A stretch of 5,873 nucleotides of DNA from a bacterium (GTDB lineage: Bacteria > Latescibacterota > UBA2968 > GCA-2709665): positions 1 to 5,873 of the forward strand of contig JAQCGA010000283.1 of NCBI GenBank assembly GCA_027619145.1, written 5' to 3'. Each line of letters begins with the position of its first letter. Position 1 is the first letter of the stretch. Under the pieces are notes generated by a model. The model was not told the DNA's origin. It ran no database searches and was given only the letters and a program-made list of their open reading frames with translations. Below are positions 1-5,863 of this stretch, in pieces. Made by a program: the position numbers and the translations under genes.

Positions 1-1265
1 CCCGCCACAATCGCACCCCGCCGATTCAGGGGTTTCGCCATCAGCATCTGCACATCCGAGATATATCGCTCCCGGAATCCAGCTTCGCAATAACACAGGT
101 AATAGGTCCACATTCGTACAAACCGATCCCCGTAGCCCATCGCCCGCACCTTGTTTACATTCGTCAAAAATCGTTCCCGCCATGCCTTCAGCGTAGGTAC
201 ATAATGCGAACCGATATCCTCTAGATGCACCGTACGCAAATCTGTCTCTCGTGCCGTCGAACTCGCAATGGCTGTGACCGAAGGAATGCAACTCCCCGGA
301 AACACGTACCGCTTGATGAAATCCACCGAACGTTTTGCTCCTTCGTACGCCCAATCGCTCATCGTAATTGCCTGCAACATCATCAAACCCTCCGGCTTTA
401 AAAGACGGGAGCACTGCCGGAAAAACGTATCGTAATACGCATACCCTACTGCCTCAATCATCTCAATCGACACCAGCTTGTCGTACTTGCCTTCCAGTTC
501 CCGGTAATCTCGCAGCACCACCTCCACCCAATCTGCCAGGCCCGCCTGCGCCACTCGCTCCTTCGCCAGCTCGTATTGCGCCTGCGAAATCGTCGCCGTC
601 GTCACCCGGCACCCGTACTCCTTTGCCGCATGGATCGCGAACCCGCCCCATCCCGTCCCAATCTCCAGCACGTGGTCCTCTGGCGTTAACGCCAGCTTCC
701 GGCAAATCCGGTCCACTTTATACCGCGATGCCTCCTCCAGTGAAGCGTCTTCTCGTGGGAAAATCGCACACGAATACATCAAATTCTCGTCCAGGAACAA
801 CCGAAAAAACGCGTTTCCCAGGTCATAATGCGCCGCAATATTCCGCCGGCTTCCCCGAAACGTATTGCGATGCAGCGCATGCACCAGCCGGTACGCCGGG
901 GCCGTCAGCCGCCCCCACCCCTGGTCCACCGTTCCATCCTTCGCCAATTCCCCGTTCAGCAACATCACCCGCAACAATCCCACCAGGTCATCACAGTCCC
1001 ACATCCCATCCATATACGCCTCCGCCGCCCCCACGCTCCCCCCAAACGCCGCGGCCCGGTAAAAACCCGGATCGTGTACTGTCACCCTCGCCGTCGGCCC
1101 GGTTCCCACACGGCCAAATCGCCTTTCCCCCTCACCATCCACAATCCGCACATCTCCTACCCCAATCCCGTCCAGCTTCTTCAGCACCAGCCTCCGAGCT
1201 ACCCGGTCCGCCACCCCAATCCTTTTTTCTTTCTCCGCCGAACCTGCCAGCACAAACTCGCTCAT
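1..1265 (-). CDS. CFA synthase-family SAM-dependent methyltransferase (cfa-like), 3' end cut by window
   Basis: Translated from ATG 1265-1263, the frame is open for 421 codons to the window edge with no stop. The protein begins MSEFVLAGSA and reaches VQMLMAKPLNRRGAIVA, so nearly all of it is present (E. coli Cfa is 382 aa). An N-terminal domain occupies about 20-125. The SAM methyltransferase domain follows, with HYDLGN (146-151), YSCAIF (164-169), the SAM loop VLEIGTGWGGFA (199-210), EMIEAVG (268-274), YVFPGSCIPS (320-329) and RMWTYYL (384-390). The family transfers a methyl from SAM to a double bond in phospholipid acyl chains, giving a cyclopropane or a methyl-branched chain. Cys165, Glu271 and Tyr355 match the E. 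coli bicarbonate-site residues, but the expected His is Gln298. The start is fixed by an in-frame TGA 15 nt upstream and GGAGGA just before the ATG. It is the last visible gene of the operon. Confidence 0.95.
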   Translation of the reverse strand, partial: MSEFVLAGSAEKEKRIGVADRVARRLVLKKLDGIGVGDVRIVDGEGERRFGRVGTGPTARVTVHDPGFYRAAAFGGSVGAAEAYMDGMWDCDDLVGLLRVMLLNGELAKDGTVDQGWGRLTAPAYRLVHALHRNTFRGSRRNIAAHYDLGNAFFRLFLDENLMYSCAIFPREDASLEEASRYKVDRICRKLALTPEDHVLEIGTGWGGFAIHAAKEYGCRVTTATISQAQYELAKERVAQAGLADWVEVVLRDYRELEGKYDKLVSIEMIEAVGYAYYDTFFRQCSRLLKPEGLMMLQAITMSDWAYEGAKRSVDFIKRYVFPGSCIPSVTAIASSTARETDLRTVHLEDIGSHYVPTLKAWRERFLTNVNKVRAMGYGDRFVRMWTYYLCYCEAGFRERYISDVQMLMAKPLNRRGAIVA

Positions 1266-1268
1266 CGC

Positions 1269-1274
1269 TCCTCC
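1269..1274 (-). promoter_or_regulatory. Ribosome binding site of the CFA-family methyltransferase
   Basis: Minus-strand GGAGGA sits 3 nt (last base) to 6 nt (GGAG part) before ATG 1265, in the 30-nt gap after the DUF1365 stop. With the in-frame TGA at 1280-1278 it fixes the start unambiguously. Confidence 0.7.
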
Positions 1275-1295
1275 AGTTCACAAAAACACCCTCAT

Positions 1296-2156
1296 CTATC
1301 GCCCGAACCCATCTCCAACCACAACCTCCCCACCTGCGGATGGGATGGGCGTCTTCGTGCCCCTTCCCCCCTTTTCGTGCCCTTCGTGATTCAGTCTCTC
1401 AGCACCCTTGGAATGGGAATAAACGGGCACTCCTTTCCACCATAATTTCAATGCCTGCCAGTAAATGGCTCCAACCACTTTTCCCGTCATCCACGGGTAC
1501 CTCAACGGTGCCCAGTTCAACGCTCCCTGCGAAATCTCTCTCCGCCGCAACCCCATCGTTGCATCGAACAACCGGTCTCCATTTTCAATATTATCCATAT
1601 GTACGGCTAGCGTCTGCCCTGGCTCGGAAAACGTCCACACGCACATCTGATCCATATCCATAAACGGAGACACGTGAAAATCCTTCTGAAACCGGTACCG
1701 CTTCTTCCGCCCACCCGCTTCGTTCATCGCCTCCGTCAGCACGTAGGGATGCTGCTCATTCCACGGTGTATTATTCACCTCACCCACAACCGCCTCCACC
1801 TGCTCGCCGCTCGCATCAAAACAATAGTAGAAACTCACCGGGTTGAACCCGTATCCGAAATACCGCAAATGTGTCAGCAACCGAATCGGCCCGGAAGGTC
1901 GCCAGCCCGACTGATCTTCCACCAGGTCCCGCACGCACACATCCAGCGGTCGTTGGGGATCCCCCAGGTGGTCCTCCCGGTGGAAATACGCCAGAGTCGG
2001 TGTTTGCCCGGACCAGAACCGATAGGGATCAAACAGCCTGGGCAGTTCTTCCAGGTCCAGATACATCATAAACAACTCATATTCAAACGCGTGCCGAACC
2101 GGTTCAAAACGGCGGTGCCGGACCCGGCCCTCGTACAGGCAACTCGCTATTTTCAC
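1296..2156 (-). CDS. DUF1365 domain-containing protein with repeat-derived C-terminal tail (286 aa)
   Basis: This is a COG3496/DUF1365 protein. The family has no settled mechanism but almost always sits next to FAD oxidase and CFA-synthase genes. A furan fatty acid oxygenation role has been proposed for a gene in such a cluster (UfaO); orthology is not shown here. Visible family features are LYEGRVRHRRFEPVRHAF (7-24), GYGFNPVSFYYC (101-112), EVNNTPWNEQHPYVL (126-140) and KDFHVSPFMDMDQ (158-170). The start is GTG, in a GTGA overlap with the previous stop. No strong Shine-Dalgarno is visible, which suggests translational coupling. Homologues usually end near the segment WWKGVPVYSHSK (239-250). 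Here about 35 further residues follow, beginning NHEGHEKGGRG (256-266), encoded by what looks like a short dispersed repeat. The TAG stop is 30 nt before the methyltransferase start. Confidence 0.92.
   Translation of the reverse strand: MKIASCLYEGRVRHRRFEPVRHAFEYELFMMYLDLEELPRLFDPYRFWSGQTPTLAYFHREDHLGDPQRPLDVCVRDLVEDQSGWRPSGPIRLLTHLRYFGYGFNPVSFYYCFDASGEQVEAVVGEVNNTPWNEQHPYVLTEAMNEAGGRKKRYRFQKDFHVSPFMDMDQMCVWTFSEPGQTLAVHMDNIENGDRLFDATMGLRRREISQGALNWAPLRYPWMTGKVVGAIYWQALKLWWKGVPVYSHSKGAERLNHEGHEKGGRGTKTPIPSAGGEVVVGDGFGR
1353..1391 (-). repeat. Short dispersed-repeat-like segment inside the DUF1365 coding end
   Basis: In coding orientation the segment starts AATCACGAAGGGCACGAA and ends GGGCACGAAG. 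The unit CACGAA recurs three times (1388-1383, 1379-1374, 1359-1354) around a purine-rich run. From memory, iterated CACGAAGGG-type intergenic repeats, giving translated strings such as NHEGHE, are common in some GC-rich soil and freshwater phyla. Here the segment is read as residues 256-268 of the DUF1365 protein. No second copy is visible in the window, so repeat status rests on internal structure and recall. Confidence 0.5.
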
Positions 2157-3406
2157 AGTGCATATCCCATCGGCTTCAGGGCTGCCAGTGCACTCTTTAC
2201 CCCGTCTTCATGAAACCCAAATCCCCAGTACGCTCCGCAGTAATACGTCCGGTTTACCCCGTTGATCTCTCCGTGCCGCGCCTGCGCTGCCAGCGTCTCC
2301 GGTGTGTACATCGGATGGTGGTACACCATCTCCTGAATCACCCGCCCCGGATCAACCCCTCCTTCTTTTGCATTCAGCGTCACGCAAAATGTCTCCGGAG
2401 CATCCAGGCTTTGCAGCATATTCATATTGTAGGTCACCGTTGCGTGTGAGGTCCGCTTCTCCGGCAAAAAATAATTCCAACTCGCCCATGCCCTCCGGTT
2501 CTTTGGAAGCACGGAAACATCCGTATGCAGCACCGTCCGGTTGGCCTGGTACCGGATGGACCCCAGCACTTCCTGCTCTGCCGACGAAGGATCTGCCAGC
2601 ATCCGCAGCGCCTGGTCCGAATGTACCGCCAGCACCACATCGTCAAACCGCTCTGTGGACCCGTCGCGCAGGCTCACCCGTACGCCATCCTTCCCACGTC
2701 GCACAGACACCACCGGAGTCCGTAGCCGGATCCGATTCACAAAGGGCCGAGTCAATGCCTCTGCGTATTGCTTAGATCCCCCCTGGATCACGCGCCACTG
2801 CGGCCGATCGTTTACTTTCAAAAATCCATGATGGTCGAAAAATCGCACAAAATATCGTGCCGGAAAACGCAGCATCGCATCCGGCGAAGCAGACCAGATG
2901 GCCGCGCCCATCGGTAGAATATGCTGCTGCACGAACACCTGCGAATACCTGTTCTGCTCCAGGTACGCCCCCAGCGTCATCCCCTCATCCTCCCCTTCCA
3001 GCAGTTCGCTGGCTTCCCGGTAAAACCGCAGAATATCTTTCAACATCCGATAGAAAGATGGCCGGAACAGATTCCGCCGCTGCGCGAACAGTTTGTTCAA
3101 CGATGTTCCGTTATATTCCAGCCCGGTCGCTTCACACTTCACACTGAAACTCATGGCCGACGGCTGTGACGCCACCCCCAGCCGGTTCAACAGCGTTACA
3201 AAATTGGGGTACGCCGCTTCCGTGAATACGATAAAACCCGTATCCACCGGATACACCGTTCCCTCCAGCGGAACATCCACCGTATGCGTGTGCCCGCCGA
3301 TATAATCGTTGGCCTCGAACACCGTAATCTCGCAGTCCTGGTGCAAAAGGTGCGCCGCCACCATACCGGAGATCCCGCTGCCCACAATCGCAACATTGCG
3401 CCTCAT
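2153..3406 (-). CDS. FAD-dependent oxidoreductase, flavin amine oxidase-like (NAD/FAD-binding, 417 aa)
   Basis: This is a flavoprotein of the amine oxidase/phytoene desaturase-like superfamily, in the group found beside DUF1365 and CFA-synthase genes. The N-terminus has the Rossmann motif VAIVGSGISG (5-14), the acidic Glu31 that ends the second strand and binds the ADP ribose, and GGHTHTV (37-43). The C-terminus has CGAYWGFGFHEDG (390-402), the usual FAD-contact segment. There is no signal peptide beyond the Rossmann strand and no membrane helix, so it is probably cytosolic or membrane-associated. The ATG overlaps the desaturase stop (ATGA), with AGGAG 8 nt upstream. Its TGA overlaps the GTG start of the DUF1365 gene. 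Related proteins form the N-terminal half of plant cyclopropane synthases, and a desaturase of the furan fatty acid pathway (UfaD) is, as I recall, of this type. The inferred role is oxidation or dehydrogenation of a modified acyl chain. The substrate is not proven. Confidence 0.93.
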   Translation of the reverse strand: MRRNVAIVGSGISGMVAAHLLHQDCEITVFEANDYIGGHTHTVDVPLEGTVYPVDTGFIVFTEAAYPNFVTLLNRLGVASQPSAMSFSVKCEATGLEYNGTSLNKLFAQRRNLFRPSFYRMLKDILRFYREASELLEGEDEGMTLGAYLEQNRYSQVFVQQHILPMGAAIWSASPDAMLRFPARYFVRFFDHHGFLKVNDRPQWRVIQGGSKQYAEALTRPFVNRIRLRTPVVSVRRGKDGVRVSLRDGSTERFDDVVLAVHSDQALRMLADPSSAEQEVLGSIRYQANRTVLHTDVSVLPKNRRAWASWNYFLPEKRTSHATVTYNMNMLQSLDAPETFCVTLNAKEGGVDPGRVIQEMVYHHPMYTPETLAAQARHGEINGVNRTYYCGAYWGFGFHEDGVKSALAALKPMGYAL

Positions 3407-4320
3407 CTTCCAGGCTCCTGATTTTCATATACGCGTGCAGGCACCGGCCGGAGATCCCGGATCAAACCCAATGCGGCCAGTACTCTCAGGATGTAATAGG
3501 TCATGTCCACCTCCCACCAGTAAAATCCCTGTCGAACTGTACCGGGGTAATAATGATGATTGTTATGCCATCCCTCTCCGAACGTGATCAACGCCAGCAG
3601 CCAGTTGTTCCGGCTTTCCTCGCCCGTCTCAAATCGCCGGCTTCCAAAACAATGCGCCAGCGAATTGATCGTACACGTGGCGTGAAACAAAACGATCGTC
3701 GAAACAAAAAATCCCCACACCAGCATCTGCCATCCCGACGTTTGTACCCCCATCCCTTCCATCCACACACCCAATCCGTACATCCCTGCCGCCGTCAGCA
3801 CCGGCACCAGCATATCGAACCGATTTAAAAACCGAAGCTCCGGGTACTTTGACAAATCTTTCACCACATCCATGTCCGTCGGGAAATTCTCTCGCGACGT
3901 AATCCACAACATGTGGCTCCACAACAGTCCGTGCCGATGCGGCGAATGCGGATCCTCTTCCCGGTCCGAATGCCGGTGGTGGTTCCTGTGGTGCGCGGCC
4001 CACCACAAAGGCCCGCGCTGCACCGCCGTGCTGCCCAGCACTGCAAAAACGAACTGCATCACCCGCGACGTTTCAAAGGTCCGGTGTGAAAAATACCGGT
4101 GGTAAAAACCCGTAATCGCAAACATTCGCACCGCATAGGCCAGGGCCGCTACGCCAATGGCTACCGGACTCCACCCGACCCACAGCACCGCCAGACAAAC
4201 CACGTGCAACCCCAGAAACGGCACCACTCGCAACCAATCAATCCCTTCCCCGGGAACAACATCGTCCTCCGTATCGAACCATCGCCACACGGCCATAGCA
4301 GACTCTCTCAGGATGCGCAC
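3403..4320 (-). CDS. Membrane fatty acid desaturase (acyl-CoA/acyl-lipid desaturase family, 305 aa)
   Basis: This is an integral membrane di-iron desaturase that would put a cis double bond into a saturated fatty acyl chain using O2 and an electron donor. All three histidine boxes are present: HRYFSH (74-79), HRNHH (111-115) and HNNHH (252-256). The extra metal-site pair NSLAH (219-223) matches the stearoyl-CoA desaturase arrangement, and DPHSPHRHG (123-131) is also typical. Hydrophobic segments lie at about 31-50, 52-70, 170-188 and 198-216. The length suits the bacterial delta-9-like group and there is no fused cytochrome b5. Start choice: GTG at 4320 follows AGGGAGGG by 6 nt and is preferred. 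ATG at 4296 (residue 9), with a weaker GAGAGAG upstream, is the alternative. The start overlaps the small ORF and the stop overlaps the FAD gene as ATGA. Regiospecificity, and whether the substrate is acyl-CoA or phospholipid, cannot be told from sequence. Confidence 0.95.
   Translation of the reverse strand: MRILRESAMAVWRWFDTEDDVVPGEGIDWLRVVPFLGLHVVCLAVLWVGWSPVAIGVAALAYAVRMFAITGFYHRYFSHRTFETSRVMQFVFAVLGSTAVQRGPLWWAAHHRNHHRHSDREEDPHSPHRHGLLWSHMLWITSRENFPTDMDVVKDLSKYPELRFLNRFDMLVPVLTAAGMYGLGVWMEGMGVQTSGWQMLVWGFFVSTIVLFHATCTINSLAHCFGSRRFETGEESRNNWLLALITFGEGWHNNHHYYPGTVRQGFYWWEVDMTYYILRVLAALGLIRDLRPVPARVYENQEPGR
3415..3419 (-). promoter_or_regulatory. Ribosome binding site of the FAD oxidoreductase
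   Basis: Minus-strand AGGAG lies 8 nt before ATG 3406, inside the last codons of the desaturase (Gln-Glu-Pro). It confirms the ATGA overlap start. Confidence 0.65.
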
Positions 4321-4472
4321 AAACGACCCTCCCTGTCCCGCCGTACCGCGTTCCGATCCATCTGCATCACCATCCAGCGAATCCGCTCGGACAACTGCGT
4401 ATTTTCCTTCATCGCGTAAAACAGTGCCAGATGGGTCAACCTTGACCGTCTCACCTTTTCTTTGTTTTCCAT
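4308..4472 (-). CDS. Small basic protein, 54 aa, function unknown
   Basis: I read this short ORF directly from the minus strand: ATG at 4472-4470 and TGA at 4310-4308. The product begins MENKEKVRRSRLTHLALFYA and ends in GRLCAS. It has 13 Lys/Arg against 7 Asp/Glu, no signal peptide and no membrane segment. Residues 10-40 could form one amphipathic helix. I do not recognise a family. Support for its being real: a strong AAGGAG lies 6 nt before the ATG, it fills the only sizeable gap in the operon (19 nt after the epimerase stop), and its 3' end overlaps the desaturase GTG start by 13 bp. It could be a regulator or an accessory subunit of a neighbouring enzyme, or an untranslated spacer that is open by chance. 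Conservation is needed to decide. Confidence 0.6.
   Translation of the reverse strand: MENKEKVRRSRLTHLALFYAMKENTQLSERIRWMVMQMDRNAVRRDREGRLCAS
4327..4334 (-). promoter_or_regulatory. Ribosome binding site deciding the desaturase GTG start
   Basis: Minus-strand AGGGAGGG is placed 6 nt before GTG 4320. It lies inside the coding frame of the small ORF (codons 47-49, Arg-Glu-Gly). Ribosomes finishing the small ORF would therefore cross it, which favours coupling. It supports GTG 4320 over the internal ATG at 4296. Confidence 0.65.
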
Positions 4473-4494
4473 TGTCTACTCCTTCGATTGTCTA
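4471..4494. repeat. Perfect 8-bp direct repeat flanking the small-ORF ribosome binding site
   Basis: On the plus strand ATTGTCTA occurs at 4471-4478 and again at 4487-4494, separated by 8 bp that contain the AAGGAG complement. In coding orientation the first copy holds the TAG stop of the epimerase gene and the second runs into the ATG of the small ORF. It may be a short tandem duplication, a regulator site, or chance. Confidence 0.5.
4479..4484 (-). promoter_or_regulatory. Ribosome binding site of the 54-aa small ORF
   Basis: Minus-strand AAGGAG lies 6 nt before the ATG at 4472, between the TAG of the epimerase gene and the small ORF. It is among the best Shine-Dalgarno matches in the window and is the main reason to believe the small ORF is translated. 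Confidence 0.7.
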
Positions 4495-5853
4495 TGTACC
4501 CAGCATATTCCGCAATGCACCCTCTAACCCCGGCTCCCGAAACGCGTACTCCGTCTCTTTCAATCGACCCGGAACAACGCTTGTACTGGCCAGCAACAGC
4601 GCATCCGCCATTTCTCCAAACGCCAGGCGCGCCGCAAACCCCGGGACCGGAAACAGCGCGGGCCGCTTCAACACACGCGCCAGCGTCTGCGTAAATTCTG
4701 CATTGCTCACCGGCTTCGGTGCCACCGCGTTCACAGGCCCGCTCAAACTCTCCTTCAATATTGCGTGGTAAATCACGCCCACCGCATCTTCTAATGCGAT
4801 CCAGCTCATGTTCTGCTTCCCGTCTCCCAGCCGCCCGCCGACACCCAACCGAAACGGCGTCAACATCTTTTCCAACGCTCCACCTTGTGGACTCAGCACA
4901 ACCCCAAACCGTAGATTCACCACCCGGATTCCCGCACCTGCCCCAGAATGCGTTGCCGCCTCCCATTCTTTACACACCTCAGCCAGAAATCCTTCACCAG
5001 CCTCGCTCGTCTCGTCCAGCACTTCTTCCCCCCGGTCCCCGTAATAGCCAATTGCAGACGCACACACCACCACCTTTGGCCGACGCTCCAGCTTTGCCAG
5101 CGCCTCGCACAAAAGCCGTGTTCCGTCCACCCGGCTTTTCCAGATCCTCTCCTTCTTCTCCACGGTCCACCGGCCCTCCGCAATACTCTCTCCCGCCAGG
5201 TGCACCACCGCGTCGAAGCCCTCCAGACCCGCTACATCAATCTCTGCGCTTGCAGGATCCCAACGAACCCCTTCCGTCTGTCCAGACCGCACCAGGGGCA
5301 CCGCTTCGTGGCCTCCCGTACTCAAAAATGCTGTCAGCGCAGACCCCACCAGACCGGATGCGCCCGTAATCAGAACCTTCATTTTCTTTACACCCATATG
5401 CGCCTCCAGATCCTGCACCGTGATCCGGTGCCGGTACGTGAACAGACGCTCCAGTTTTTTTTCTACCATCGCCTCGCCAAACAACCTTCCCACCACGCCC
5501 AGCGGCAACACATACTCAATTCGGTCTTCCAGATAACATTCTCGTTTGCCTTCCGGTACCATCCGATGCCGATGTTTCCAGAACCGGAACGGCCCTTGCG
5601 TTTGCCGATCGCAAAACTGCCGACCAGCCTCGTACTCGCAATGTTCCAGTGCCCACCGCATCCGAAAAGGGCCCGCCGGCACCCGCAACTCCACCCGTGC
5701 CCCGTCTTCAATCCCGCCGCTGCGTTCTTCCACCTCCACGCGTTCCCACGGTGGACTGAGCCGCTCAAATGCACCCGGCTGCGCGTGCCAGTTGAATACG
5801 GCCTCGGCCGGAGCCTGGATCCAGACCCGCTTGACAAATGTCTGTGTTTTCAT
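4492..5853 (-). CDS. SRPBCC domain fused to TIGR01777 family NAD(P)-dependent epimerase/oxidoreductase (453 aa)
   Basis: This is a two-domain protein. Residues 1 to about 150 look like a START/SRPBCC ligand-binding fold, including the stretch APAEAVFNWHAQPGAFERL (14-32) and the later FRFWKHRHRM (89-98). Residues 158 to 453 form an extended short-chain dehydrogenase of the TIGR01777 (YfcH/SDR39U1-like) family. It has the dinucleotide-binding motif TGASGLVG at 163-170, HLAGE at 218-222, SRVDGTRLL at 240-248, SAIGYYGDRG at 266-275, and a C-terminal DUF1731 segment (about 402-451, with GEMADALLLAS). The family binds NAD(P), but its substrate is generally unknown. Stand-alone members are about 300 aa, so the extra length is the SRPBCC part. 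There is no Shine-Dalgarno before Met158, so the fusion appears genuine rather than two genes. The start ATG follows GAGG at 6 nt. It heads the visible operon and ends 19 nt before the next ORF. A role in lipid modification is inferred only from its neighbours. Confidence 0.93.
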   Translation of the reverse strand: MKTQTFVKRVWIQAPAEAVFNWHAQPGAFERLSPPWERVEVEERSGGIEDGARVELRVPAGPFRMRWALEHCEYEAGRQFCDRQTQGPFRFWKHRHRMVPEGKRECYLEDRIEYVLPLGVVGRLFGEAMVEKKLERLFTYRHRITVQDLEAHMGVKKMKVLITGASGLVGSALTAFLSTGGHEAVPLVRSGQTEGVRWDPASAEIDVAGLEGFDAVVHLAGESIAEGRWTVEKKERIWKSRVDGTRLLCEALAKLERRPKVVVCASAIGYYGDRGEEVLDETSEAGEGFLAEVCKEWEAATHSGAGAGIRVVNLRFGVVLSPQGGALEKMLTPFRLGVGGRLGDGKQNMSWIALEDAVGVIYHAILKESLSGPVNAVAPKPVSNAEFTQTLARVLKRPALFPVPGFAARLAFGEMADALLLASTSVVPGRLKETEYAFREPGLEGALRNMLGT

Positions 5854-5859
5854 CGCACA

Positions 5860-5863
5860 CCTC
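5860..5863 (-). promoter_or_regulatory. Ribosome binding site of the SRPBCC-epimerase gene
   Basis: Minus-strand GAGG lies 6 nt before ATG 5853. Only 20 nt upstream of this gene are in the window, so no promoter can be assessed, nor whether the operon begins here. Confidence 0.5.

Noticed and set aside
463..705. 80-codon minus-strand frame
   Set aside because: It is an alternate frame within the methyltransferase SAM-binding region; the true frame carries the family motifs.
828..1445. 205-codon plus-strand open frame
   Set aside because: It is an antisense shadow of the methyltransferase and DUF1365 genes with a His/Pro/Arg-biased product and no family resemblance.
368..1663. 431-codon plus-strand open frame as a gene
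   Set aside because: It is low-complexity (Pro, Ser, Thr-rich), has no recognisable domain, and lies antisense to two well-supported conserved genes. G-ending codon bias explains it.
2314..2330. Perfect 7-bp inverted repeat with 3-nt loop (GATGGTG/CACCATC)
   Set aside because: It lies inside the FAD gene and encodes conserved-looking Tyr-His-His-Pro codons. It has no T-run and sits mid-gene, so it is not a terminator; probably chance.
4308..4472. Small ORF as a frameshifted N-terminus of the desaturase
   Set aside because: The desaturase already has a full-length family N-terminus and its own ribosome binding site, and the small ORF has its own start signal and no desaturase-like features.
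4451..4966. 171-codon minus-strand frame overlapping the epimerase end
   Set aside because: It is an alternate frame of the DUF1731 region, Gly/Arg/Cys-rich, with no motifs. It also runs past the real stop through the small-ORF ribosome binding site.
4492..5382. Epimerase domain as a separate gene starting at Met158
   Set aside because: The frame is continuous with the SRPBCC domain and no Shine-Dalgarno precedes Met158, so a single fused protein is the simpler reading.
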